A DNA stretch of 24,382 nucleotides from SpSt-583 sp034434015 (GCA_034434015.1 DAOUAB010000077.1:1-24382), one strand, 5' to 3'; numbered from the stretch's first letter, positions 1 to 8,621 are shown. Notes: generated from the sequence alone by a model not told the origin. Numbers and translations are program-made.

Positions 1-17
1 GACGCCTATCCCGCGCC

Positions 18-281
18 ATGACGCCGGCGGCGTCGGAGCGCGCTTTCACCGAGCGCGAGCTGCAGGGCTACGATGGTGAACAGGGCCGGCCGGCCTACGT
101 CGCCTACGCCGGCGTGGTCTACGACGTCAGCGGGTGCCCCAAGTGGCGGACCGGCCTGCATGAGCACCTGCACTTTGCGGGCCTGGACCTGACCCGCGCC
201 TTGCGCAAGGCCCCGCACGCCGAGGAAGTCTTTGGCCGGCCGTGCGTCCGGCGGGTGGGGGTGTTGGAGGCCGGCGGCTGA
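18..281 (+). CDS. Small cytochrome b5-like heme/steroid-binding domain protein
   Basis: This 87-residue protein consists almost entirely of a cytochrome b5-like domain. It begins with an FTERELQGYDG segment, continues with RPAYVAYAGVVYDVSG, and has the GLHEHLHFAGLDLT and KAPHAEEVFG blocks typical of the short prokaryotic members of the family. The histidines in the HEHLH stretch and in APH are candidate heme ligands. There is no signal peptide or membrane segment, so it should be cytoplasmic. Family members bind heme or a hydrophobic ligand; the role here is unknown. The frame stays open to the left edge of the window, so an upstream start cannot be excluded, but the domain begins right after this ATG. 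It ends just before the aspS promoter and is probably a separate transcription unit. Confidence 0.85.
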   Translation: MTPAASERAFTERELQGYDGEQGRPAYVAYAGVVYDVSGCPKWRTGLHEHLHFAGLDLTRALRKAPHAEEVFGRPCVRRVGVLEAGG

Positions 282-284
282 CGC

Positions 285-313
285 TTTGTGCGCGCCCGGG
301 TTTCTGCTATACT
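285..313 (+). promoter_or_regulatory. Predicted sigma-70-type promoter of the aspS leader
   Basis: A -10 element TATACT at 308-313 is preceded by TTTGTG at 285-290 with 17 bases between them (or TTGTGC at 286-291 with 16). The -10 sits in the context GCTATACTCCG, which recurs upstream of the gene at 18234. The expected start of transcription is near 319-321, at the ATG of the leader ORF, so the leader would be translated from a leaderless mRNA. The -35 match is only partial. Confidence 0.6.
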
Positions 314-319
314 CCGGCC

Positions 320-409
320 ATGTCTCCGGGCAGGCGGCGCAACCGCAATGTGAACGGCAACGCCAATCCCACCGGCTTCCCCGGCCGGGCGCGTCGACCT
401 GCCTGCTGA
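320..409 (+). CDS. Asn-codon-rich leader peptide of aspS (29 codons)
   Basis: This short ORF starts at ATG 320 and stops at TGA 407-409. Residues 8 to 16 read N-R-N-V-N-G-N-A-N, giving five Asn codons (341-343, 347-349, 353-355, 359-361, 365-367), one at every second position. That density of a single amino acid, located between a promoter and an intrinsic terminator ahead of an aminoacyl-tRNA synthetase gene, is the classical layout of a leader peptide for ribosome-mediated attenuation. There is no Shine-Dalgarno sequence; the predicted transcription start lies at or next to the ATG, consistent with leaderless translation. The rest of the peptide is Arg/Pro/Gly-rich and has no recognisable domain. 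Translation is inferred, and chance cannot be fully excluded for a 29-codon ORF. Confidence 0.6.
   Translation: MSPGRRRNRNVNGNANPTGFPGRARRPAC
372..391 (+). promoter_or_regulatory. Candidate 1:2 hairpin and antiterminator segment of the aspS leader
   Basis: CCGGC at 372-376 can pair with GCCGG at 384-388 (segments 1 and 2). Alternatively, CGGGCG at 386-391 can pair with CGCCCG at 435-440, the 5' arm of the terminator (a 2:3 antiterminator). The two pairings are mutually exclusive and lie just downstream of the Asn codons. A ribosome stalled on those codons would cover segment 1 and free segment 2. Pairings were found by eye and energies were not computed. Confidence 0.4.
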
Positions 410-433
410 CCTGCGAACCAGGAGAGCCCATCG

Positions 434-467
434 CCGCCCGCGCCTCAGCGCCGGGCGGTTTTTGTTT
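434..467 (+). terminator. Intrinsic terminator (attenuator) in the aspS leader
   Basis: A GC-rich hairpin has a 7-bp outer stem (434-440 with 452-458), a 3-bp inner stem (441-443 with 448-450), a bulged C at 451 and a CTCA loop. It is followed at once by TTTTTGTTT at 459-467. This is a textbook Rho-independent terminator, yet it lies only 14 bases upstream of the aspS ATG and downstream of the promoter. It must therefore be conditionally read through for aspS to be expressed. Confidence 0.8.
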
Positions 468-481
468 GCGAGGGAGGCCTT

Positions 482-2272
482 ATGTACAAGACCCACACCT
501 GCGGCGAGCTGCGCGCCAGCCACAGCGGCCAGACCGTCACGCTGGCCGGCTGGGTGAACACACGCCGCGATCACGGCGGCCTGATCTTCATCGACCTGCG
601 CGACCGGTACGGGCTGACCCAGGTGGTGGTCAACCCGGGCACGGCGGCGGACGCGCATGCGACCGCCAGCAGCGCCCGGAACGAGTACGTCCTGCAGGTG
701 ACGGGCGCCGTGCGCCGGCGACCGGCGGGGAGCGAGAACCCCAGGCTGGCGACCGGCGAGATCGAAGTGGAGGCCCAGACCATCGAGGTCCTCGGCCCGG
801 CCCGGGTCCTGCCCTTTCAGGTGAACGATGACGTCGAGGTCGACGAAACGGTGCGGCTCAAATACCGTTATCTCGATCTGCGCCGCGCGCGCCTGCAGCG
901 CAACCTGCTGCTGCGCCACAAGGTGGTCAAGTTCATGCGCGACTATATGGACGCGCACGGCTTTATCGAGGTGGAGACGCCGATCCTGTTCAAGACCACG
1001 CCGGAGGGCGCGCGCGATTACCTGGTGCCGTCGCGCGTGCATCCCGGCCAGTTCTACGCGCTGCCGCAGAGCCCGCAGCAGCTCAAACAGCTGTTGATGG
1101 TGGCCGGCGTCGAGCGCTATTTCCAGATCGCGCGCTGCTTCCGGGATGAAGACCTGCGCGGCGATCGCCAGCCGGAGTTCACACAGCTCGACCTGGAGAT
1201 GTCGTTCGTCCATCGCGACGACGTGCTGGCCGTGGTCGAGGGGCTGTACACGGCCATGCTCCCGGCCGTCGCCCCGCACAAGCGCCTGCTCAGCTCCCCG
1301 TGGCCCAAGCTCCCGTATCACGAGGCGGTGGCCCGCTACGGCACGGACAAGCCGGACCTGCGCTTTGGCCTGGAGCTGCACGACCTGAGCGCCATCATGG
1401 CGGGCAGCGAGTTCAAGGTGTTCCAGCAGGCGTTGGGGACGGGCGGCGTCGTCAAGTGCATCGTCGTCCCGGGCTGCGCCGGCTACTCGCGCAAAGAGGT
1501 GGACGACCTGACGACTTTTGCCAAAGAGCAGGGCGCCAAGGGCCTGGCGACGCTGGCCCTCACGGCCGGCGGCGTGGAGGGCACGGCCAAGAAGTTCATC
1601 CGCGCCGGCGAGGTGGAGCAGCTCCGGGCGCTGACCGGGGCCGGCGAGGGCGACCTGGTCCTGTTCGTGGCCGACAGCGCGGCGGTGGCGCACAAGACGC
1701 TGGGCGCGTTGCGGCTGCTGTTCCGCGACCGGCTCAAGCTGGCCGACCCGGACGTGCTGGCCCTGGCCTGGATCGTGGACTTCCCGATGTTCGCGTGGAA
1801 CCCCGACGAGAAGCGCTGGGAGGCCGAGCACCATCCCTTCACCATGCCCAAGCAGGAGCACCTGGCCCTGATGGAAACCGACCCCGGCGCGGTGCTGGCC
1901 GACGCCTACGACATGGTCGGCAACGGCTACGAGCTGGCCTCCGGCTCCATCCGCGTCCACCGCCGCGACATCCAGTTCAAGATTTTCGAGCGCCTGGGCC
2001 TGAGCCAGGCCGAGATCGAGAAGAAGTTCGGCCACATGCTGGAGGCGTTCGAGTACGGCGCGCCCCCGCACGGCGGCATGGCGCCGGGCGTGGACCGGCT
2101 GGTGATGCTGCTGGCCGACGAGCCGAACATCCGCGAGGTCATCCCGTTCCCGAAGAACCAGGCGGCGCTGGACCTCATGGCGCAGGCGCCGTCGGCGCCC
2201 GAGCCGGGCCAGCTGGAGGAACTGCACATCCGCGTCGTCGCGCCGGAGAAGCCGGCATCCGCCGGCCGTTAA
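482..2272 (+). CDS. aspS: Aspartyl-tRNA synthetase, probably non-discriminating (Asp/Asn)
   Basis: This 596-residue class IIb synthetase charges tRNA with aspartate and has the normal bacterial length. The N-terminal OB-fold anticodon-binding domain contains GWVNTRRDHGGLIFIDLRDR. The catalytic domain contains ATPEGARDYLVPSR-like (TTPEGARDYLVPSR) and FRDEDLRGDRQPEFTQLDLE motifs, a bacterial insertion domain lies in the middle, and motif 3 is near GVDRLVML. Aligned by eye to E. coli AspRS, Leu30 is His31 here and Lys81 is Gly83 here. From memory, His and Gly at these positions were linked to tRNA(Asn) recognition in the Pseudomonas aeruginosa enzyme, so this AspRS is likely non-discriminating and would feed GatCAB. 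GGGAGG at 472-477 is the ribosome binding site. Expression appears to be controlled by the upstream attenuator. Confidence 0.97.
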   Translation: MYKTHTCGELRASHSGQTVTLAGWVNTRRDHGGLIFIDLRDRYGLTQVVVNPGTAADAHATASSARNEYVLQVTGAVRRRPAGSENPRLATGEIEVEAQTIEVLGPARVLPFQVNDDVEVDETVRLKYRYLDLRRARLQRNLLLRHKVVKFMRDYMDAHGFIEVETPILFKTTPEGARDYLVPSRVHPGQFYALPQSPQQLKQLLMVAGVERYFQIARCFRDEDLRGDRQPEFTQLDLEMSFVHRDDVLAVVEGLYTAMLPAVAPHKRLLSSPWPKLPYHEAVARYGTDKPDLRFGLELHDLSAIMAGSEFKVFQQALGTGGVVKCIVVPGCAGYSRKEVDDLTTFAKEQGAKGLATLALTAGGVEGTAKKFIRAGEVEQLRALTGAGEGDLVLFVADSAAVAHKTLGALRLLFRDRLKLADPDVLALAWIVDFPMFAWNPDEKRWEAEHHPFTMPKQEHLALMETDPGAVLADAYDMVGNGYELASGSIRVHRRDIQFKIFERLGLSQAEIEKKFGHMLEAFEYGAPPHGGMAPGVDRLVMLLADEPNIREVIPFPKNQAALDLMAQAPSAPEPGQLEELHIRVVAPEKPASAGR

Positions 2273-2274
2273 CG

Positions 2275-2303
2275 TTGCAGGCTGGCGGGAGTCGTGGTAT
2301 TGT
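2275..2303 (+). promoter_or_regulatory. Predicted promoter of a candidate ncRNA
   Basis: TTGCAG at 2275-2280 and TATTGT at 2298-2303 are separated by exactly 17 bases, a good sigma-70-type promoter located directly after the aspS stop codon. The predicted start is near 2309-2311. No convincing plus-strand gene follows, only a structured region and a terminator. Confidence 0.55.
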
Positions 2304-2306
2304 GCA

Positions 2307-2521
2307 ATTAACCCTGCCCTGTACGTGATGCATCGCGCGGGTCCGACCACGTATGAATAAAGGGAGCCGGGCCTCGCGGAGGGAATGCGATAGGCGGCAC
2401 GCATGCCAAGGCAAACCCGACGCGGAAGGCTCCCGCCTGCGAAAGCAGGTCTGGCACCGCCGCACACGGCAAGGCGGGGCGCGCTGTTAATGAGAAAGCC
2501 ACCTGGGCCCAGGTGGCTTTC
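2307..2521 (+). ncRNA. Candidate structured non-coding RNA of unknown family
   Basis: The region between a promoter and a strong palindrome has many complementary segments. ATTAAC (2307-2312) pairs with GTTAAT (2486-2491) and GCCC (2316-2319) with GGGC (2477-2480), closing the molecule. Inside are TACGTG (2322-2327) with CACGTA (2348-2353), GGGAGCC (2362-2368) with GGCTCCC (2428-2434), ATGCG (2385-2389) with CGCAT (2400-2404), a GNRA hairpin at 2436-2449 with a GAAA loop, and CCGCC (2457-2461) with GGCGG (2473-2477). Together they suggest a multi-branched RNA of about 185 nt plus its terminator. It lacks the signature sequences of tmRNA, RNase P RNA, SRP RNA, T-box and the common riboswitches as I know them. 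A diverged 6S RNA is possible from the size and the paired ends, but this is unproven. The remaining bases, 2522-2605, show nothing recognisable. Confidence 0.45.
2494..2521. terminator. Perfect palindrome, probable bidirectional terminator
   Basis: A 28-base perfect palindrome (14-bp arms) can form a long hairpin on either strand. It ends in CTTTC on the plus strand, and on the minus strand it is followed by TTTCTC. The T-runs are short, so termination may be modest. It is placed to end the candidate ncRNA on the plus strand and the convergent gene at 2606-2932 on the minus strand. Confidence 0.65.
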
Positions 2522-2605
2522 CTGTTGGCAGGCGAGGATCGAGGGCGGAACGCGCCCGCGTTCCGCCGCAAGTTGGTCTCCGGGCGAACGCAGCGCGCTC
2601 CGATA

Positions 2606-2932
2606 TCAACGGCGGCGTCGGCCCCACAGTCCGCGCGCCCGGCCGTACCAGTAATAGCGATGGCTGCGGTTGTAGGTCCGGTCGCGGAAGCGCACCGTCC
2701 ACAGACGGAAGTCGCGGATCAGAATGGCCGCGAAGCCTGCGAGGGCGCCCAGCACCAGGTTGCTGACCAGGTCGTAGTAGTTGATGAAGTACGCGCCGGC
2801 GACGAACAGCGCGAACGTGATCATGTCCCACGCCTGGTTCCTGAGCCGGCCGCGCTGAATCGGCAGGACAAACGTCAGCGCCAGGCCGAACAGCACAGCC
2901 CCCAGGCCCAGCACGACAGACGGGATGGTCAT
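2606..2932 (-). CDS. Small three-helix membrane protein of unknown function
   Basis: This 108-residue protein has three predicted transmembrane segments at about residues 4-25, 34-53 and 57-73. A short basic, aromatic-rich tail follows (NRSHRYYWYGRARGLWGRRRR region) and probably faces the cytoplasm. I do not recognise the family. The start at 2932 was chosen because GGAG lies seven bases upstream and the first membrane segment begins right after it; longer forms reading from 3136 would run through the promoter. It is transcribed divergently from nusA, in the place where rimP is found in many bacteria, but it does not resemble RimP. Confidence 0.7.
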   Translation of the reverse strand: MTIPSVVLGLGAVLFGLALTFVLPIQRGRLRNQAWDMITFALFVAGAYFINYYDLVSNLVLGALAGFAAILIRDFRLWTVRFRDRTYNRSHRYYWYGRARGLWGRRRR

Positions 2933-2984
2933 GGCGTCTCCGGCGCGCGGCGTGGGTCGTGGGCCAGCCGCGCGACCGGGCGCG

Positions 2985-3013
2985 ACTATAGCAGAGGCCG
3001 CCGGCCGACGCAA
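2985..3013 (-). promoter_or_regulatory. Predicted minus-strand promoter of the small membrane protein gene
   Basis: On the minus strand TTGCGT (3013-3008) and TATAGT (2990-2985) are separated by 17 bases. The -10 lies in a TGC-TATAGT context, an extended -10. Transcription should start near 2978 and leave a 5' leader of about 45 bases before the ATG at 2932. Confidence 0.65.
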
Positions 3014-3020
3014 TCGGCCC

Positions 3021-3049
3021 TTGCCATTTCGAGGCGAGGGTGATAGAAT
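3021..3049 (+). promoter_or_regulatory. Predicted promoter of the nusA-thyX operon
   Basis: TTGCCA (3021-3026) and TAGAAT (3044-3049) are separated by 17 bases. The predicted start is near 3056, giving a leader of about 90 bases before the nusA ATG at 3148. It is back to back with the minus-strand promoter at 2985-3013, and the two -35 elements are only seven bases apart, so the two units could influence each other. Confidence 0.7.
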
Positions 3050-3076
3050 GTAGGCGTTCTCGATAGGTGTGTGTTG

Positions 3077-3103
3077 AGAAACGTGGGCGCCCCCCACGTT
3101 TCT
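3077..3103 (+). promoter_or_regulatory. Stable hairpin in the nusA leader, possible attenuator
   Basis: A perfect 11-bp stem (3077-3087 with 3093-3103) closes a five-base loop in the untranslated leader of nusA. The 3' arm ends in GTTTCTTCG, which is T-rich but has no clean T-run. It could be a weak terminator or pause site sensed by NusA itself, or a structure stabilising the mRNA 5' end. Its function is inferred only from position. Confidence 0.5.
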
Positions 3104-3147
3104 TCGTATCCCACAGTTTAGCCGCTGCCCTGCCAAGTGCGACCCGT

Positions 3148-5013
<1,866 letters not shown>

Positions 5014-5022
5014 CGCGCCGCC

Positions 5023-5313
5023 GTGGCCGGGCCGAAACGCGTCAAGCACGTCCCGCAGCGCACCTGTGTCGGCTGCCGCACCGTGCAGGCCAAGCGGCAG
5101 CTGGTGCGGGTGGTCCGCACGGCCGACGGAGTCCGTGTGGACCCGACCGGCAAGGCGGCCGGGCGCGGCGCGTATGTGCACGCAAGCCGCAGTTGTTGGG
5201 AGAAGGCGTTAACGGGCGCGCTGGAACGCGCCCTCAAACTCACCCTCAGTGACGCCGAGCGGGCCGCGCTCGCGGCCCACGGCCAACGCTATTCTGATGA
5301 GACCGAAGCGTGA
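5023..5313 (+). CDS. rnpM: YlxR-family RNA-binding protein (RnpM)
   Basis: This 96-residue protein belongs to the YlxR/DUF448 family and carries the hallmark start HVPQRTCVGCRTVQAKRQL, followed by VRVDPTGKAAGRGAYVH and a C-terminal helix with ALERALKLTLS. Family members are small RNA-binding proteins; the Bacillus protein has been described as a modulator of RNase P. It starts with GTG, nine bases after the nusA stop, and is translated as part of the operon in its usual place between nusA and infB. The L7Ae-like gene often found next to it is absent: the 105 bases before infB hold no gene. Confidence 0.93.
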   Translation: MAGPKRVKHVPQRTCVGCRTVQAKRQLVRVVRTADGVRVDPTGKAAGRGAYVHASRSCWEKALTGALERALKLTLSDAERAALAAHGQRYSDETEA

Positions 5314-5418
5314 CGGCAGCCGCCGGCTGCCGCCGGACAACCTGAGGCCGCGCCGCCGGGACGGGTGACCGCCGCCGCCCGGTCTGCGCTCGCCTCCGGA
5401 TGCAGGCAGGAGGTATGT

Positions 5419-7221
5419 ATGAGCGAGAAAAACGGGCAAAAAGTGGTGGAGCTCCCCGGCACGGTGACCGTCCGGCAACTGGCGACGCTGACCAAGTCCA
5501 GCCCCATCGACATCATCAAGCAGTTGATGAGCAATGGGGTCATGGCGAATATCAACCAGCAGCTCGATTTCGACACGGCCGCCCTCATCGCCCAGGAGCT
5601 GGGCTACGAGGCCCGGCCGGAGGCGCCCCCCGCCGACGACACCCAGAAAGACGAACAAACCGAGGCCGGCCCGGAATGGCGCCGCATGATCGAGGCCGAG
5701 AAGGCCGAGAACCTGCACGCCCGACCGCCGGTGGTCACCATCCTGGGGCACGTCGACCACGGCAAGACCTCGCTGCTGGACGTGATCCGCAAGACCAACG
5801 TCGCCGGCGGCGAGGCGGGCGGCATCACCCAGCACATCGGCGCCTACCAGGTGGAGCACAATGGCCGCAAGATCACGTTCCTGGACACGCCCGGCCATGA
5901 AGCCTTCACGGCCATGCGGATGCGCGGCGCCCAGGCCACCGATATCGCCGTGCTGGTGGTGGCGGCCGACGACGGCGTGATGCCCCAGACCCGCGAGGCC
6001 GCGGCCCACGCCAAAGCCGCGCGCGTGCCGATCATCGTCGCCCTGAACAAGATCGACAAGCCGAACGCCAACCCGGACCGCGTCAAGCAGCAACTGGCCG
6101 AGATCGAGCTGACGCCGGACGAGTGGGGCGGCAAGACGATGGTGGTGCCGGTGTCGGCCAAGCAGAAGACCGGCATCGACGACCTGCTGGAGGCCATCCT
6201 GCTGGTGGCCGACGACCAGACCACCATCCACGCCAACCCCAAGGCGATCGCGGCCGGCACGGTGCTGGAGGCCAACCTGGACAAGGCCAAAGGCGTGATG
6301 GCCACGCTGCTGGTCCAGAACGGGACGTTGCGCGCCGGCGACGTCGTGGTGGCCGGCGCGGCCCACGGCAAGATCCGGGCCATGTTCAACGACAAGGGCA
6401 AGCCCATCCGCGAGGCCGGGCCGTCCATGCCCGTCAGCATCCTGGGCCTGGCCGATGTGCCGGTGCCCGGCGACCTGTTCCGGGTCGTGGATTCGGAGCG
6501 CGAGGCGCGTCTGATTGTGGCCGAACGCAAGCTGGCGGCCAAGGAAGCCAGGACCGAACAGACCAAGGCCCCCAGCCTGGACCAGATCTTCGCCAAGTTC
6601 AAGGCCGGCGAGGCCAAGGAACTGACGCTCATCGTCAAGGCCGACGCCCAGGGCTCGCTCGAGCCGATCGTCAGCTCCCTCAACAAGCTGACCATCGCCG
6701 ACGGCCCCAAGATCAACATCCTGTACGCCGAGACGGGCAACATCACCGAGAACGACGTGATGCTGGCGACCGCTTCGAGCGCCATCATCGTCGGGTTCTC
6801 GGTCTCGGCCGACTCGGCCGCTCAGCGCCTGGCCGAGGCCAACGGCATCTCCATCCGCCAGTACGACGTGATCTACCGCCTGCTCGAGGACGTGGAGAAG
6901 GCGCTCAAAGGCCTGCTGGAGCCGGAGTTCAAGCCGGTCGTCATCGGCCGGGCCGAGGTGCGCGCCGTCTTCAAGATCCCGAAGATCGGGCACATCGCCG
7001 GCTGCGTGGTGCGCGAGGGCGAACTGCGCCGCAACGCCAAGGTGCGCGTGCTGCGCCAGACCAAGCTCGAGTTCGACGGCGAGGTGGCCTCGCTCAAGCG
7101 CGAGAAAGAGGATGTGCGCGAAGTGAACAAGGGCATGGAGTGCGGCGTGGGCGTGAAGAACTACGACGGCGTCAAGGTGGGCGACATCCTGGAGTTCTAC
7201 GTCATCCAGCAGGTGAGTTAA
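5419..7221 (+). CDS. infB: Translation initiation factor IF-2
   Basis: IF-2 is the GTPase that delivers initiator fMet-tRNA to the 30S subunit and promotes subunit joining. At 600 residues it is a short form, with a brief N-terminal IF2_N domain (VRQLATLTKSSPIDIIKQLM) and no long variable region. The G domain has GHVDHGKT (about 110-117), GGITQHIG, DTPGHEAF, NKID and a SAK element. Domains II, III and the C2 initiator-tRNA-binding domain follow, the last containing GHIAGCVVREGEL. The start at 5419 is supported by AGGAGGT at 5408-5414, the strongest ribosome binding site in the operon; the frame is open upstream to 5365 but that extension has no homologous character. Confidence 0.97.
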   Translation: MSEKNGQKVVELPGTVTVRQLATLTKSSPIDIIKQLMSNGVMANINQQLDFDTAALIAQELGYEARPEAPPADDTQKDEQTEAGPEWRRMIEAEKAENLHARPPVVTILGHVDHGKTSLLDVIRKTNVAGGEAGGITQHIGAYQVEHNGRKITFLDTPGHEAFTAMRMRGAQATDIAVLVVAADDGVMPQTREAAAHAKAARVPIIVALNKIDKPNANPDRVKQQLAEIELTPDEWGGKTMVVPVSAKQKTGIDDLLEAILLVADDQTTIHANPKAIAAGTVLEANLDKAKGVMATLLVQNGTLRAGDVVVAGAAHGKIRAMFNDKGKPIREAGPSMPVSILGLADVPVPGDLFRVVDSEREARLIVAERKLAAKEARTEQTKAPSLDQIFAKFKAGEAKELTLIVKADAQGSLEPIVSSLNKLTIADGPKINILYAETGNITENDVMLATASSAIIVGFSVSADSAAQRLAEANGISIRQYDVIYRLLEDVEKALKGLLEPEFKPVVIGRAEVRAVFKIPKIGHIAGCVVREGELRRNAKVRVLRQTKLEFDGEVASLKREKEDVREVNKGMECGVGVKNYDGVKVGDILEFYVIQQVS

Positions 7222-7246
7222 CCCGAGGCGCCCGCCGCGTTTCGCC

Positions 7247-7651
7247 ATGACGACCCCCCTCCGCCAAAAACGCGTGGCCGAGCGTATCCGGCAGGAAATT
7301 TCGGAGCTGCTCCAGCGCGAGCTCAAGGACCCGCGCCTGGCGCTGGTCTCGGTGACGCGCGTCACCATTGACCGCGAGCTGGCGCACGCCGACGTGTACG
7401 TCTCCAACCTCGGCGACGCCGCCGACCATCAGGAGATGCTGACGGCCCTGCACAGCGCCGCCGGCTTCATCCGCCGTGAGATCGGCCGCCGGGTGAAGCT
7501 GCGCCTGACGCCGCAACTGGTCTTTCACTGGGACCCCGGCATGGAGAACGTGGAGCAGGTGGCGCAGCTCCTGGACGGCCTGAAGCTCGGCCAGACGCCG
7601 ACGGGCGAGGCCGGCGACCGTGATGATGAGCCAGACGGCCGCCGTGACTGA
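7247..7651 (+). CDS. rbfA: 30S ribosome-binding factor RbfA
   Basis: RbfA binds immature 30S subunits and aids 16S rRNA 5'-end maturation. The 134-residue protein shows the family start (RQKRVAERIRQEISELLQRE), the DPRLALVSVTRVTI strand region and the VYVSNLGD and LRLTPQLVFHWD blocks of the single KH-type domain. A short charged tail (GEAGDRDDEPDGRRD) extends beyond the domain. It starts 25 bases after infB, and its last 32 bases overlap the start of nrnA, indicating translational coupling. No obvious Shine-Dalgarno sequence precedes the ATG. Confidence 0.95.
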   Translation: MTTPLRQKRVAERIRQEISELLQRELKDPRLALVSVTRVTIDRELAHADVYVSNLGDAADHQEMLTALHSAAGFIRREIGRRVKLRLTPQLVFHWDPGMENVEQVAQLLDGLKLGQTPTGEAGDRDDEPDGRRD

Positions 7652-8621
7652 AGCGCGCCCGGCCGCGGTCGTGGCCGCCGCCCGGCGCCGGATCGCGGCC
7701 GCGCAGCGCGCCCTGCTGCTCACGCACGTCGCCCCGGACGGCGACGCCATCGGCTCGCTGCTCGGCCTGGGGCTGGCCCTGCGCGCGGCCGGCAAAACCG
7801 TGAGCCTGGCCTGCGCCGACCCGGTGCCGGATATGTTCGAATTCCTGCCGGCGGCGGGCGAGATCGCGCGCGCGTTCAGCGGCGAGTTCGACCTGATTGT
7901 GGCGCTCGACGCCGCCGATCCCGGCCGCCTGGGCGCCCTGGGCGAAGCCCTGCCGCGCCCGCCCGATCTGCTCTTCGACCATCACCTCACCAACCCCGGC
8001 TACGCCGACCTCAACCTGATCGACGTCTCCGCCGCCTCGACGGCCGAGCTGATCGTCGAGCATCTCCCGGCCCTCGGCCTGCCGCTCACCCGGCCGGCCG
8101 CCGAGTGCCTGCTGGCCGGCATCATCACCGACACGCTCGGCTTCCGCACGGCGAACACCACCGCCAAGACGCTGGCGCTCGCCCAGCAGTTGATGGCGGC
8201 CGGCGCGTCGTTGCCCGAAGTCTACGACAAGGCCTTCTATAAACGCTCGTTCGCGGCCGTCCGCCTGTGGGCCGAGGGCCTGGCGCGTATCCAGCTCGAG
8301 GACCGCCTGGTCTGGACCGAGCTGACGCTGGAGGCGCGCCGGGCGGCCCGCTATTACGGCCAGGGCGACGCGGACCTGATCAACGTCCTGACCTCGGTGC
8401 GCGAGGCCGATATCGCCGTGATCTTCGTCGAGCGCAACGACGGCAAGGTGAAGATCAGCTGGCGCGCGGCCCCCGGCTTCAACGTCGCCGCGCTGGCGGC
8501 CGCCTTCGGGGGCGGGGGACATGCGCCGGCGGCCGGGGCCGAAGTCGCGGGCTCGCTCGACGAGGTGAAGACCCGCGTCCTGAAGGCTACGCGCGAACTG
8601 CTCGCCGCCGACCATCCCTGA
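7620..8621 (+). CDS. nrnA: DHH/DHHA1 phosphoesterase (NrnA-like oligoribonuclease / pAp phosphatase)
   Basis: Proteins of this family degrade nanoRNAs and, in many bacteria, dephosphorylate 3'-phosphoadenosine 5'-phosphate. The 333-residue protein has the metal-binding motifs of the DHH domain (THVAPDGDAIGS, then ALDAADPG and FDHHLTN) and the DHHA1 substrate-binding domain ending in GGGGHAPAAGAE. It lies between rbfA and truB, a common position for nrnA in Gram-positive and related phyla. It overlaps rbfA by 32 bases. The start could be GTG 7620 (nine bases after GAGG), ATG 7623 or ATG 7626; this changes at most two residues. Confidence 0.93.
   Translation: MMMSQTAAVTEARPAAVVAAARRRIAAAQRALLLTHVAPDGDAIGSLLGLGLALRAAGKTVSLACADPVPDMFEFLPAAGEIARAFSGEFDLIVALDAADPGRLGALGEALPRPPDLLFDHHLTNPGYADLNLIDVSAASTAELIVEHLPALGLPLTRPAAECLLAGIITDTLGFRTANTTAKTLALAQQLMAAGASLPEVYDKAFYKRSFAAVRLWAEGLARIQLEDRLVWTELTLEARRAARYYGQGDADLINVLTSVREADIAVIFVERNDGKVKISWRAAPGFNVAALAAAFGGGGHAPAAGAEVAGSLDEVKTRVLKATRELLAADHP

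Noticed and set aside
285..480. T-box riboswitch upstream of aspS
   Set aside because: The terminator is present but I could not find the conserved T-box sequence or a specifier-loop architecture; the Asn-rich ORF is a better explanation.
119..2467. Long open frame (782 codons) on the minus strand opposite aspS
   Set aside because: It is antisense to a clearly recognised AspRS, is composed of Arg/Ala/His-rich sequence without any domain, and arises from the strong GC bias at codon position three.
2606..3136. Longer minus-strand form (176 codons) of the small membrane protein
   Set aside because: The extension crosses the predicted promoter at 2985-3013 and part of the divergent nusA promoter, and the 2932 start has a good ribosome binding site.
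3067..3147. Upstream extension of NusA starting at 3067
   Set aside because: It would be encoded by the leader hairpin and is unlike NusA; MKSELALAFNEI is the family N-terminus.
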